From Acephala macrosclerotiorum (Eukaryota > Ascomycota > Leotiomycetes > Helotiales > Mollisiaceae): DNA of 64,000 bases. The notes under the pieces were generated by a model. It had not been told where the DNA came from, did not search any database, and saw only the letters and a program-made list of their open reading frames with translations. Of this stretch, positions 1 to 11,174 are shown in pieces. Each line of letters opens with the position of its first letter. The first letter of the stretch is position 1. Made by a program: the position numbers and the translations under genes. The stretch spans positions 25,651 through 89,650 of the forward strand of contig MU119435.1 in the NCBI GenBank assembly GCA_014904845.1. The letters are read 5' to 3'.

Positions 1-589
1 TAGTTGCAGCTTGAGCTTCATCCTCTAAGAGGATAGGAGTTTTCGTCAACTCTAGTGAATCCTTGGAGTCGATGATATTGGCTTCGTTCTCTATGCTGTC
101 TTTCGTACAGTTGTTGTCGGCTAGGTTGGTACAGTTCTCTTGATTGTTCTCGCTTGTGCCCTGAGTTCCGTCCTCCAAAGGAATAGGTGTTGTGGCGGCG
201 TCAGGAAGGGTCTCGAGGTTGGTGACGTGGGATTCAACCTCTATGCTTCCATTTGTATAGTCGATATTGGCTATGTCGGATCTCATTTCCTGCTTGTTCT
301 CGATTGCGCCTTGTATTTCGTTCCTTAAGGGAGCAGGAGCTCCGGTGACGTCTGGTAGGTTCTCGAGGTCGAGAAGGTCGGATTCTTCCTTCGTGCTATT
401 GTTGGTTTCGTGTGTAGGAGGTGGGGTAAGGGGAGGAGTGATGGTGTTGTCCACGATGGTATCCGTTTTGATCTCTTTTGCGGAAGCCATAACTTTAGGT
501 CTGTTGCGCTTCTCCTTGAATTCTAGAAAGGTGATGGTGTTCGCCATGACGGCACCCATGCCGATATTCCGGCTGGAAGCCGAACCCAT
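1..589 (-). CDS. 5' part of a repeat-containing, possibly N-myristoylated protein (truncated by window edge)
   Basis: An open frame runs from an ATG at 589 down to base 1 without a stop, about 196 codons, so only the N-terminal part is visible. The first in-frame ATG after an upstream stop gives MGSASSRN, which fits the N-myristoylation pattern (Gly2, Ser at position 6). Further in-frame Mets follow at residues 11, 15 and 34, so the start is not certain. After a Pro/Thr-rich stretch (TPPLTPPP) the chain becomes acidic and Asn-rich and shows about two and a half imperfect repeats of roughly 48 residues. Each has a Leu-Pro-Asp/Asn-rich opening, a TPIPLEDGTQG-like or PAPLRNEIQG-like block and an ENxQE block. 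I recognise no domain. The frames on the opposite strand here are shadows. Confidence 0.55.
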   Translation of the reverse strand, partial: MGSASSRNIGMGAVMANTITFLEFKEKRNRPKVMASAKEIKTDTIVDNTITPPLTPPPTHETNNSTKEESDLLDLENLPDVTGAPAPLRNEIQGAIENKQEMRSDIANIDYTNGSIEVESHVTNLETLPDAATTPIPLEDGTQGTSENNQENCTNLADNNCTKDSIENEANIIDSKDSLELTKTPILLEDEAQAAT

Positions 590-2579
590 GTTGTCTGGTT
601 CGTTGCGCTTCTCGGAGAACGTTTTATATCTGGCCTTTTGACCTAATGGCGTGAGAAATCAGCCAAGGAGGTCAGGCGGACGATGTGGCAGTCCAGCGTA
701 AGTCGACGCGTTCGAAGTTTCCGAAAATCACAATAAGATGTCGTCTCCAAGAGAAAAGTCATGTGCAAAAGTCTCCTTTCGAATCATAGGACAACTCTAA
801 GCGAGACCGTACGAGGAACCAACCTTAAATATGAAGCTATTCCGAACCTTGATCCCTACTCTCAATCTCTGTTGGAATCCCGAGAAATGAAGAAAAAGAA
901 AAGAAAGGGACAGGATGCGAACCAAAGTATCGGTGCGAATTGTTTCGCTAATGGCGCCATACTAAACGTCTCTGTGCCGGTACCGGTACGCCCCGCTGAC
1001 AGTTGGGACATGCAGATTGACTGCAGCCCACTTATCCCAATTAGAGTATATTCCGAAGGTTAACCTTATAGGTGGAGGTAAGATGGGAGTTGATAATACG
1101 CCAGGTTACACGAGATGCATCATGTTGATGCGCTGGTAATACTACTTTGTGGCGGAGGTACCCAATTGAGCAACTCGATTGCCCACTTGATTTGGAGAAA
1201 GTGGTAATTGATTGATATCATTGGAAGAGAAGATTCACGGAAGAATTAAACAAGGAAGCAGCTCGGCGTTATGTTGGAGAGGGGAACGTATGATTATTGA
1301 GAAGCAAGTACTTATATCTCTGCGACTGACCTGCAGTAAATACCCTCCTTCGTATCGTCAACATTAACAAGAAAAACAAGAGTGGTCGAGCAGAGAAGAA
1401 TAAGAAACATCCAACCCAGCAAGCGATGTGGCGTCCAAGCTTACGTAGTATGGCGCCATCCGCAAACAAGGATGCTTTCCAGGCCGGAGAACCAGTTCCC
1501 CTCCCTCGGGAACTAGGCTCTTCCCCCCTGTCCCTCAAGGTTACCCGCTTAATGGATCCAAAAAAAAAAAAAAAAAAAAAAACCCCGCTTTCTCCTTCCT
1601 CGTCACCGCATCTTCCGTTCAAACTCAAAGATATTAGCATTCATTCAACGTCGCTCCACCCACACAAATTTTCACATTGTTCTCTCCGTTCTCCTTTCCA
1701 TGATAATCAATCTCATTGATCACTTCTCCGATCCCGACGCAGTCGTAACAGATGCTGGTTGCTGTTACTTGGCTGATGGCTGTGTTTGAGGAGCATGGGA
1801 CTGCCTCACCTCATATCAATGATGCCATGCTCGCCTCCTATATCCGAATAAATACGAGAATGAGAGCAACCATCCCAAAGAGTCCTGCGCCAAGTTTCAA
1901 ATAAACAAAGCTTCCATACGAGGGCAAGAAACATGATTAAGTTTTGCTGATACGAGACAAGGTTGACAGCTGCTTAGCATAAAATTATTCTTGCTGATCT
2001 GGGGCTCTTTTACTTGGAATCTGAGCATGCATGTCATCCAGAGCACAAAATTAGACAGGCCCCGCTTCATCGTGGCAGAGATCAAGCTTGGTGTTGCCGA
2101 GCCCACAGCCTCATCGACTGCAGGGGAGGGGTTTCAACTTTAAACTCTATTTCGAGCTTCGAGCCGAACTTAGGATGGGGCTTTTCCATGAACCAAAAAA
2201 GACGCTCCGAGAAATACAGAAGGTCGCAATTCATAGGAGGCGAATAGCGAGAAATTGGGATTTGATTGATGTCTGATGAGGTAGTTGTCTCACTAAGCGA
2301 GGTACCGATTTTGACCGCATGCATATGTCATGTCCCAGGGGCCTGGAGACGAGGAAAATCAGAATATATTGGGCGCCCCTTGTGTAACCATGTGTAACCA
2401 CAATTTGACTTGCCGACGATGGTACCGACGAGAGAATGCAATATGGTCTCAACTTCATTGCACTGAAATGCTGCTCTAATACCTTCAAACAGATCAATAT
2501 CATTCGTCTCTCTCGTACATCTCAAGGAACTTCTAGCCTCTCTCCTCCCTTCCTGTCCACTTCACTAATACCCACTTCC
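590..2579. other. Intergenic, 2.0 kb, with a poly-A tract and a short inverted repeat
   Basis: I see no convincing gene. A run of 23 A lies at 1560-1582. A 14-bp match in inverted orientation (ATGGCGCCATACTA) occurs near 952-966 and 1447-1461, and weaker similarity extends around both copies. The right part is the 3' flank of the acetate-transporter-like gene. Confidence 0.5.
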
Positions 2580-3596
2580 TTAAGCCCTCAACTCATCTGT
2601 CTTCTCCCTTGCAGCACGTCCCTTGTCAGACTAAGGAAAGTGCCAGACAGGGACAGTAAAGAAAGAATTGCTGCTATCCGCAATACCGGCAAGCGCGATA
2701 TACCGTGCCAAAAACGCAGCCAGCAATCCGAACATACCCCCCGCTTTCTGGATCACAGTATTTTAACCCCCGCCTACGATGTCGGGGGTGAGGATGTAGG
2801 ATATTCCAAGAAGGAAGGTCATCCAGACGGTGAAGAAGAGGGCACAGAAGACGACTGTGGACTTGAGGGTACAGAGCCAGAGGATGAATGTGAAGATAAA
2901 CCACCCCTGAATCAATCGTTACTAATGATTGTCTAGAGACAGTGAAGGAGAATTACCATGAGGAAGAAACCGAAGGCGTAATTGAAATAAACTGGATTGG
3001 TGTATTGGCTAGCGATATTAAACCCACCAGGCGTGAGTACGATGGCCAAACTGATCCAGAAGCCACCGTAAGAACCTTGGGCGGTGGCACCGAAGGTATT
3101 TCCTTGAGCCATTTCCCTTCACTTGTCAGCATATCTTTCAATCGCTCCTGGGATAGAGAACTTACCACATGCCGGCAAGCAGCTGCACTAATCCACCATA
3201 AGCAAACGCAGGTGCAATAACAATACTTGGCTCCGCAGCATGTCGAGTATGCCAGTTGATGAGGGACAAGAGCAAAGTTGTAAACACGAAGGCGACTAGA
3301 CCCATTGGTGCTGGGTTTCCGAGGCTCTTCTTTGGTGGTCTGTAGAGACCCGGCTGAAGATATCCTGCGAAAGGAGGCAGGCGAGCACTCTCGCCAGTGT
3401 TGGCATGAGCAAGAGGGTTTCCTCCATAGTCCCAGTGGGTAGCGTAGGGTTGATTGATAGAACCATTGCCGTCGGTTTCGTTTTGACCGTAAGCTGCTGG
3501 GTGGCCATTTGGGGCACGAGCTTTTTCGATGCTGTTTGAACCGCTGGCTAAGGAGCTGCCATTGACAGCTGAGGGTACTGATCCAGGTGTTGCCAT
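2580..3596 (-). pseudogene. Acetate transporter (GPR1/FUN34/YaaH, AceTr family) with two in-frame nonsense codons
   Basis: Family members are six-helix plasma-membrane acetate/H+ carriers (Ady2/Ato, AcpA). Exons on the minus strand are 3166-3596, 2957-3116 and 2580-2906, with introns of 49 and 50 nt and clean splice sites. The protein has an N-terminal hydrophilic tail, the signature NPAPMGL at the first helix, then GMWEMAQGNTFGATA, SYGGFW and KAGGMFGLLAAFLARY, all family landmarks. In exon 3 the same frame contains TAA at 2763-2765, just before the KAGG block, and TAG at 2631-2633 where relatives have the Trp of HFPW. It then continues as SDKGRAAREK to TAA at 2580-2582. Both stops are explained by C-to-T changes in a CpA context on one strand or the other, the RIP signature. 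A 244-residue truncated product lacking the last helix could still be made. No intron of normal size removes the first stop. Confidence 0.75.
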
Positions 3597-4445
3597 GATG
3601 AAGGCTTAATTATCCAGCAAGAGACACTTAGATTAAATCGAAATGAAAGGAACCATGATTTTCTGCGGAGGAGGGGACATTATAAATGGCAAATGACGTC
3701 TCAACTCTGGGACCGAAAGATAACTATTCCCATGATCCGCGGTTAACAACAGTACTTGCTTGTTGATCTGAGCAGCTCGTCGGATCGTGATCTCCATTGC
3801 CGTGGTGTTCGTCTGCAAGCTATCGTGTTTAGCAGACATGACATCAACGGTGTTACTGAGAGGTTGTTCTGAGAGGTCGGCGATATGAAGCGACGACGAC
3901 GGCGTTGAAGTAGCGGGTGAGGCTATCTCCACCTTAGGGCACCGCACTGGGGAAACTCCTCCGGCTTTTCACAAGTCCGCAGACGACCAGAGCTCTCGTG
4001 ATCTCTGGGTGTGTTGATCTGGCCCATAATCTTACTTGCTTTCCGCGGCCGGATGCGGCAATTGTAGCTCTGAAGCTTCAATCTTGCATATTCGATGTCC
4101 CTGGATCCAATCCGTCTCGGACCACTCAGAACGCGGTGATTAATAGTGAGAGGGAAGAAGAACTAGATGTTAGTCTAAACAAACACGTTATTGAATGTAC
4201 GTGTCAGTGGGTGATATGAAAACGTGTCTGAAGCAGAATTGGTGGGTTGACGATACTAGGACTAACGCGTCTATTTGACAAGAAATCAAACATGGGACAC
4301 TACAAGAAAATAGAATGGTACAATAATGATAATGTTCAATATAGATCTTCTCCTCCACATGGTGAGTGTGTTTAATGAAGAGATGGGTCGAGGAATTGCG
4401 CAACCCGGGTATTCGATGCCTGCTGACTCAGCCGGTCGATGAAAC
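3597..4445. other. Intergenic between divergent genes
   Basis: This lies between the acetate-transporter-like gene (left, minus) and the first 2EXR gene (right, plus). A 104-codon open frame on the minus strand (3633-3947) has no recognisable domain and is not called. No repeat or RNA gene was seen. Confidence 0.4.
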
Positions 4446-5642
4446 ATGTTCCTCGCCATCTGTCACAACCTCGCCCCAACTCGCAGATTCCATCTGCAAA
4501 TCAACTCGTACAGTATTCCAATGGCTTTCGAGTCAACAATCTCCCGCCAGATTCTACCTGCAGAACAGACAGACGATATGGAAATCCGAATGACTCTGGA
4601 ACAACCAAATTTTCCCCGGTCGGCTGAGCTCACATTCTCACGATTCAAAGAACTACCAATAGAGCTCAGGTATGAAATATGGAAGTTGGCAATATCCAGT
4701 CGAATTGTGCATATCTATGAGCGACCAATTCGCGAACCGTCTCCACCTGCGCACACGCTTCTTTTGCCGGGACAAAGTTCTTTGCAAAAACAACATTTGC
4801 AAGATAGAGGAGAATTAGACTGGGAAACAGCTGTACGCCTAGCACGAGAACGAGCAGAACATCAAGGGCAATCTTCATCATGGTCTGATCCGACGCTTTG
4901 GCTATGGAAGCGTTCATCGGAAGGAAGCTCAGCAAGCTTGCAGTCGATCTCCCCTCCACTTCCTTGCGACAACGAAGAACACAGACTGAGGATTGAGGTT
5001 GAAGAACCTGAGCACGATGGGCGTCCAAGGCGAAAGAGAATCCGAGGGACTTGGGGTATTGAATCCGATATGCAGATACCGGGCGTACTCTTAGCATGCC
5101 GCGAATCCTTCAAAATATGCAGTCGCTCATATGGTCGATCATTCGCGACGAAAGGAACCTGGGCTCAAACATACTTCAACTCCGAGCTCGATACCTTGCT
5201 GTTATCCGAGGAATCAGCTGCCTCCCGTTTGGACCCTGAGCCTGTGGGGAACACAGCTGCTAACAGACTTTCCAAGTTGACTAAGCACTTGGGCACTGCA
5301 GGTCAGCTACATTCTGTACAGTACCTAGCCCTCGCGATGCGCAGGACCTGGCATGGAATGGAGTCATGGCTGGTTAGAGTCTTGAGTCATTTTCCTAGAC
5401 TTGAGACTCTCATACTCGTCGTTGATGATCGACCTGAGGGTGACGGCAAACCATGGAAGTCGAAACGCATGTCCGACGTTATCCTCCAGGTTCCGAATTC
5501 ATTATCTACTAAACTTAGCATATCTGTCATCGACGAAAGGCAGCTTGAAAGGCATAGAGCGAATCAATTAGCACATGGTTGCCCTTGTTGGAAGCTTCCT
5601 ACCATTGAGATGAGACATCTGGTCAACTTGGGAGCAAGCTGA
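4446..5642 (+). CDS. 2EXR domain protein, copy 1
   Basis: This is an uninterrupted frame of 398 residues. The 2EXR domain (a cyclin-F-box-like module common in Pezizomycotina, molecular function unknown) starts at about residue 65 with FSRFKELPIELRYEIWKLA followed by RIVHIYERP. Later conserved blocks are GIESDMQIPGVLLACRES, AQTYFNSELDTLLLSEESA and LETLILVVDDRP. The true start could be Met26 (4521) or Met45 (4578), because the first 45 residues have no counterpart in the neighbour. The gene next door (6275-7432) is a clear paralogue with the same blocks in the same order. This copy is truncated: it stops about 30 residues before the neighbour's C-terminus, and the middle linker is longer and different. 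No introns are needed. Confidence 0.75.
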   Translation: MFLAICHNLAPTRRFHLQINSYSIPMAFESTISRQILPAEQTDDMEIRMTLEQPNFPRSAELTFSRFKELPIELRYEIWKLAISSRIVHIYERPIREPSPPAHTLLLPGQSSLQKQHLQDRGELDWETAVRLARERAEHQGQSSSWSDPTLWLWKRSSEGSSASLQSISPPLPCDNEEHRLRIEVEEPEHDGRPRRKRIRGTWGIESDMQIPGVLLACRESFKICSRSYGRSFATKGTWAQTYFNSELDTLLLSEESAASRLDPEPVGNTAANRLSKLTKHLGTAGQLHSVQYLALAMRRTWHGMESWLVRVLSHFPRLETLILVVDDRPEGDGKPWKSKRMSDVILQVPNSLSTKLSISVIDERQLERHRANQLAHGCPCWKLPTIEMRHLVNLGAS

Positions 5643-6274
5643 ACACCTAGAAGTAGGCATCAAAGGTATGAGCTTATGATTAGGCCGGTCAGACATGGCC
5701 GGTGTCCTTTAGGATGGGGAGTTTAGCATTCGGTCTGTTAGGCAGTCGTCTGGTGTTTGAGCGTGCAGATATATATCCTTTGAATGCGGATGTACGGAGA
5801 TTTACTGTTGTCGTTCTCTCTCCCTAAGCATGCCACGCACATCTCGAATCTTCAACCAGGCACGTAAAGAGCTTCTCTAAACGCATAGGTAAGTCGAGCA
5901 CACTGATACTCTCTCTCATCCACTTTTTCTAGTCGTGGGAACTGCCTTCCAAGCCCAGACTTCAATGCCCACAAAGTCTAGCATTTCGGAGCTTGTGCCA
6001 CCAATGAAAAAGCTATGATTGAGTTTGTTCACTTCGCCAGAAAAGTGCCTGAGAACAGAAACAATGGTCCTCAAAATCACCGTTTGAGGAAGAAGTGTGG
6101 AATATGATACCACTGGCGGGTTGCTGACTCAGCGCACCAGCTCTCTGCTTTCCTGACGCCTTCCAGATCAGTTTCTTATCCAAACCACTCCAGTCCACAA
6201 CACTGGACAGTGAATCTGCGACGTCTCCGCAGCGTCGATTCCGAGAGCAAGCCGCTGAAAATAATCCCACAATA
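5643..6274. other. Intergenic spacer between the two 2EXR paralogues
   Basis: About 630 bp with no supported gene. Open frames on the minus strand here have no recognisable motifs. It holds the 3' end of copy 1 and the promoter of copy 2. Confidence 0.4.
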
Positions 6275-7432
6275 GTGTCCGTATATATGATGTCCGGCTC
6301 CAGCCCGCCGATCAAATTCCCACGATTTCGAGACCTTCCTACGGAGTTGAGATACGCGGTATGGCGGATGGCAATGCCTAGGCGGGTGGTACATATCTAC
6401 GAGCGTCCAGTCATTAATCTGCAAGAGCAAGAGGCCCGAAAAAGACAGCGGAGGCTAGAAAGTCTAGGAGTGAAGACGCTGTCCGAATCAAATGACTGGG
6501 CATGGAAACGTCCATGGGATGGCCATTCGAATTGCGGGAGACCCGTCAATTACGAAGAAGAAGAATACTTGGTACATGATCGAGCAGGAACCGAAGAAAC
6601 CTTCTTTTGCAAAGCCTGTAACGCGCACTTGCCCAAGGCACCTCCTTCACGGCCATTGGGCATTGATTCAGATTCGCAGACACCGTCTCTCATATTAGCT
6701 TGTCAAGAATCTTTTCAGGCTTGCAGATACGTACGATCGTTCGTACATAAGGAGAAAGGGACTATTGCCCAGACCTATTTCAACCCCGAAGTTGATACAC
6801 TTTTCTTCTCTGAAAAGTCTGCTTCGCTTCGAGAATCCACTCGTTCGCCGAACTCAGTCTTTGGACGACTTGAGCGCTTTATCACAAAGTTAAGCTCTGC
6901 AGGACAAATTGAATCTGTACGGTATGTCGGACTCACAATCGCAGGGACAAGCTCATGGGCATGGCTCGAGAAATGGTTAGCCAAGATTATAGCTTGTTTT
7001 GCAAACGTTAGGACTCTCTATCTGGTTATTGACGACTGGCCTGTAAGTGCGGATAATGGCAAACCATGGCTTTCCACACATCGAAGGGGCATCGCCTTAG
7101 CTGCTCCCATCAACCCAACCAAAGTTCTGGAGCTCTTCAACAGTCCTGACCCGAAGCTGGCAGATTGGTACCACTTACGTTCAAGGATCCCCACGTGCGG
7201 AATCGATCACCAGAAGTTTCAGGATTTTATTCATGAGCAAAGCGAGACTGCGCCTTGGGCTGGTGGGACATTTGAGGTTGAGACTCGATACGTGATGTCT
7301 AGGGACATGGCTGTGAAGCTCGCGCGAGCGCAGAAAGAATGGATGCAAAAGATCCGACTCGCTGAGGAGCAGGAACCCGTAACACAAGGAATTGAAGCGG
7401 TGTGTGGGGAGCCTTATGGTGTTGCAGAGTAA
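6275..7432 (+). CDS. 2EXR domain protein, copy 2
   Basis: An uninterrupted 385-residue frame starting MSVYMMSGSS; Met6 at 6290 is an alternative start. The 2EXR domain begins at about residue 14 (FPRFRDLPTELRYAVWRMA, then RVVHIYERP). It shares with copy 1 the blocks GIDSDSQTPSLILACQES, AQTYFNPEVDTLFFSEKSA, SAGQIESVRYVGL and LYLVIDDWP plus GKPW. Unlike copy 1 it carries a Cys-X2-Cys pair (FCKACNAHLP) in the linker and a full C-terminal tail with a ETRYVMSRDMA helix region. The same orientation and close spacing point to a local tandem duplication followed by divergence. The biochemical role of 2EXR proteins is not known. Confidence 0.8.
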   Translation: MSVYMMSGSSPPIKFPRFRDLPTELRYAVWRMAMPRRVVHIYERPVINLQEQEARKRQRRLESLGVKTLSESNDWAWKRPWDGHSNCGRPVNYEEEEYLVHDRAGTEETFFCKACNAHLPKAPPSRPLGIDSDSQTPSLILACQESFQACRYVRSFVHKEKGTIAQTYFNPEVDTLFFSEKSASLRESTRSPNSVFGRLERFITKLSSAGQIESVRYVGLTIAGTSSWAWLEKWLAKIIACFANVRTLYLVIDDWPVSADNGKPWLSTHRRGIALAAPINPTKVLELFNSPDPKLADWYHLRSRIPTCGIDHQKFQDFIHEQSETAPWAGGTFEVETRYVMSRDMAVKLARAQKEWMQKIRLAEEQEPVTQGIEAVCGEPYGVAE

Positions 7433-7762
7433 TGTTTTCCTTGGTGTGGAGAGCAAGTACCACAATGTTGATCGAAGCCACAGGCAAGGTCTGATGAAGA
7501 GCTAAGCATCCTCTGCCTTCGGTACAGATACCCAAATGGCTACATATCTAGAAGAGCAATGTCACGCAGAACAATTACGCACTTCCGGATCTAGTCTGCT
7601 ATTCAGGTTGGTCTTCGGATCCCAGATCTCTGTTGACTTTCTCTTCGTGTAATGTTATCGTCTATCAGCTCTCGTGTCCATTTTCAAATTTGGAACATTC
7701 AGTCAAGTCAAGATTCATTACTTCATCCAAAGCCCAGTGTCTACATTTCACACCCAACCTAC

Positions 7763-9533
7763 TCACAACACCATCAAGAAATCCGGATCTCTATCATCCG
7801 CCGACCCTACAAACTCATCATACTTCCCTGCCTTCTTATCCTTATTCACTTTATGACAGTACAGCACGTTCGCAAGCACCCTGTTTTGAAATTAGCACTC
7901 TCCCATCTCGCATCAAATTCATAACTCACATGAACCAACTCATAACCAACAGCCCAAGCACCACAGTATGCCCTTTATGAAACTGCGGCTTATCCTGATT
8001 AGGATAAATAAAGGTCGCTACAAATCCTCCACTGTTCGCAATCATCAACTGCAAGGCAGTAGTTGTCGCTCGTTTGTAATGTCCAGCCGAATTATTAGAA
8101 TTCCAGACTAAGACGCAAGGGACTGAGGCATACATTCCTGTCGCCATGAGGAAGGTCATTCCGTATTTCACTTTTGGATGGGCGACGGATATGTTGGCTA
8201 TTACGGCGTAGCCGATTATGGCGGGGACGAGGACGAAGAGCATTATTACGCCTCGAAGTTTCAACCGATCGGACACCACGGCAATGGCGACGGTTATTAC
8301 CGATGCAACAGCATACGGGATTACAGACCAGAGTTGGGCTTCGTTAGCCGTGTATCCTAACTCGACGATGATAGTCGGGAGGAAGAGACCGAAAGAGTAG
8401 AGGCCGGCGAGGATACCGAAGTAGGAGAATGCTGAGAGCCCTAGGAGTTAGGAATTAGCGAGTGGTGTCTTTGGAAAGGAACCATTGTGTCTTACAAGTG
8501 GATATATTCAAAACACCTCTTCTCACTTCAGACCAACGGAAAGCTTCATGATGATGCTCGCTCCCACCCTCCGCCAGTCTTGACGGCATATCCAGATGCA
8601 ATCTCGACTTGGCATAAACCTGCTCATTCGGCTTCAGGAACGGTGCTGTCTCGACATTGTTTGGCAGCAGGAAGGATGCTATGATCCCGATCGCGACCGT
8701 CAGTAGCCCCTCGATGATGAAGATCCAAGTCCATTGTGCTTGTCCGCCTCGGTTTCCGATGGAGGTGAGGCCTCGGGCGAGGAGACCGCCGAATGCACCG
8801 CTAAGCGAAGCAGCTGTGTAGAAAAGTCCGAGTCGAAGGGCCATTTCGCCGCGGGTGTACATTCCGGAGAGATAGAGAACCATGCCTGGGAGAAGTCCAC
8901 CTTCGCAGATCCCGAGAAGGGCGCGGACAGCCATGAATTCCTTGTAATTCTTAACGAATCCCAGACACATCGTCACAATACCCCAGAAAACCGTCAATAC
9001 AGGAAGCCATATTTTCGGAGATACTTTTCTCAAGACCAGATTACTCGGGATCTCGCTGTGGATCAGTCAGTATACGATCGACACTGCGAGCTAAGATCGC
9101 GACATCTTGGCAGAGTCGGTCACAGCTTTTGACAGCTTGGCAATCCGGGGTTTGTGGGGAATGGGGAAAGCGAACATACGAAACGATATAAGTGGCGTAG
9201 AAGACGGCGAGACCGGTGTCGTATTGGTAGTCTGTCATTTTGAGAGAGGCTTCGAGGCCGTATGTTTTTGCGTTGCCAACGTTTGTTCGGTCGAGGAATG
9301 AGCAGAGGAAGAGGACAGCGAGGACTGGGAGGATTCTGTCCGTCAAGAGACATCAGTGTGAGGTCTCGGGATTTTAGGGAAGGGAAAATAGACCTAATGT
9401 CGAGCTTCAACAGAATCTTTCTCGTGAAAGCAGCATTTTCCTCCAATTGTGTCTCCGAGACACGCTTCTTTTCTCTGATGTCCTCCTTCTCTTCCGCCAA
9501 AGTATCGCGTTTCTCAAGTTCGTCCATCTCCAT
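7763..9533 (-). CDS. MFS transporter, anion:cation symporter (Dal5/allantoate permease-like) family
   Basis: Five exons on the minus strand give 494 residues: 9394-9533, 9180-9335, 8496-9055, 7930-8440 and 7763-7880. All junctions keep frame and family motifs. After a 46-residue charged cytosolic N-terminus (MEMDELEKRD..) come the helix-1 motif FLDRTNVGNAK, then YATYIVSEIPSNLVLRK, the helix 4/5 block RALLGICEGGLLPGMVLYLS, YFGILAGLYSFGLFLPTII, and a C-tail of DDRDPDFLMVL, which is the usual end for this family. Members carry small organic anions such as allantoate, nicotinate, pantothenate, biotin or phthalates across the plasma membrane; the substrate here cannot be told. Length and 12-helix layout are normal. 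The first donor (GTCTAT) and the 124-nt second intron are the least certain details. Confidence 0.88.
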
Positions 9534-10131
9534 GTAATGGTAAATGCCAAATTGTTAGGAATGAATAACAATTCAGAGATAGAAGAAGACAACCCGCAAT
9601 CGAGCAAGAAAGGATAGCAAACAACACATCCGGGGAAATTCTGGGGAGTCCCCTCTTATCACTCCAGTTCTCACCCCCTGTCGCATCCTCGTCCAACCCC
9701 ATCCATGTCGTGTAATCAAGCTGCCCCGTTCAAAGAAAGCTTCTTCTCTCGTGGCGCACAGCAAACCATTTTACCAGCGTTTTCCAAGCCCAAGTCAGTC
9801 ACCCAAGACGGGGATACATCCATCCACCCAATGAAATCTTGAAAGTCGGTCAGCACTTTTCAAATAGACTTCGGAGTCTCACTTGATCAAGTCAAACGCG
9901 GGGTCGACTCGGTGAAAAATGAATTGCCTAGCGATTTCTTACGGCGCCACTTCTGGACCGTTTGACTGTGGAACAGTTGCCGAGATCCAACATGCCGAAC
10001 ATCGCACCATTTCCGACTTGACATCTTGATGTTAAACCTTCTCGAGCTCACTTTATGCCAATCGCCATTCATTGACTGACTGATTGAGCTGAGACGAGAT
10101 CTGAGAAGGAAGAAAAGCAATTGAAGCTACG
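9534..10131. promoter_or_regulatory. Divergent promoter region of the MFS and AhpD-like genes
   Basis: About 600 bp between two divergently transcribed start codons (9533 minus, 10132 plus). It must contain both promoters. I see no long repeat and no motif I would commit to; open frames inside it are short and featureless. Confidence 0.5.
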
Positions 10132-11174
10132 ATGTCCAAACTTTCCTCTTCCCTGAAAGCGCTCATCGCAGCACCCTATGCACGCCCAAACACCCTGCCC
10201 GCCCCACCACACGCACGAAATGTATATGAAGCTTTGAGATCAGAGGCGAGTGGGAAGAATGTTGGGACGCCAGCTTGGTTGACTCTCTCAGTATGTCCCA
10301 AAAGCGCCTTTCGTCCAATCCCAAGCTCTGGGTATAGGGAAGGATTGAGGGAAAGAGCTAATGAGAAGAATAGACAGCAGCGACGATGACAATGAACTCT
10401 CCCGAAGGTCTAGCGCAAATATATGACATCGCGACGGAGAAATCGAAAGATAAAGCACAATCTGTGCAAACGGCAGAGTTGATGCGGGAGGTGGGGTTGA
10501 AGTGTATTGGTTTCAATGGCGTTCGTCTTCCCTTCCTCTTTGCCCGCACTTTCCCCCAATCTGCCATGTTTCCAAATCTGTACTAATAGATTCAATTCCA
10601 GGTCCCGAGAACAATCAATTGCCTCGGTGCCTTCCGCTCCAGTCTCCCCTCCGAAATCGTGGCCGGGTTATCAACACAGCCATCAAGAAACTCGAGTCCC
10701 AAGAACATCAACGACATCCTTAACCGTGGCTCCGCACTCTGGACATCCATCTACCGCCCCTTCGACTCCAAACTCTTCTCCAAACTTGCAGATTCCCACC
10801 CCGACCTCCCAGCCTTCATCGTAAACCACGAATACGGCGCCCTATTCTCCGACCCTCCAGAACTCGGCCACCAAATCCGCCCCGGTGCTAAAATCGGTCG
10901 AGTCCTTACTTCTATTGTGGCGGTGGCATGTTTACGAGCGCAGACTGGTGTAGGACCACAGGTTACGAGCCATGTGTTTGGGTTGAGGAAGGCGTTTGAG
11001 GATGAGAGTTATAAGGCGGAGGGGGAGGAGAAGGTTGAGGGTGGGGAGTGGTTGGCTAGTGAGGAGGGGAATACGTGGTTGTTGGAGGCTATTGACAGGA
11101 TCGTGGAAGCACTAGGCGAGGGGAAAGGAAGTAGTTTTGCGCCGGGAATTGATAAAGTGAATGCGAAGCTATAG
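10132..11174 (+). CDS. AhpD-like (carboxymuconolactone decarboxylase-like) protein, tentative
   Basis: Three exons (10132-10290, 10374-10520, 10602-11174) give 292 residues. Both introns sit between codons and have good branch points (GCTAATG; TACTAAT). The protein opens [20 protein letters not shown] and has the block [46 protein letters not shown] across the second junction, and a C-terminal helical part ending [12 protein letters not shown]. The fold assignment comes from overall resemblance to fungal AhpD-like hypothetical proteins; I see no clear CxxC redox pair, so peroxidase activity should not be assumed. The short N-terminus could be a weak mitochondrial presequence. It converges on the SCOT gene, 253 bp downstream. 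Confidence 0.65.

Noticed and set aside
2731..2800. A 30-nt intron (GTAGGC..CAG) that would remove the first stop of the acetate transporter
   Set aside because: Far below the 43-nt minimum seen elsewhere in the window and without a branch point; the second stop would remain anyway.
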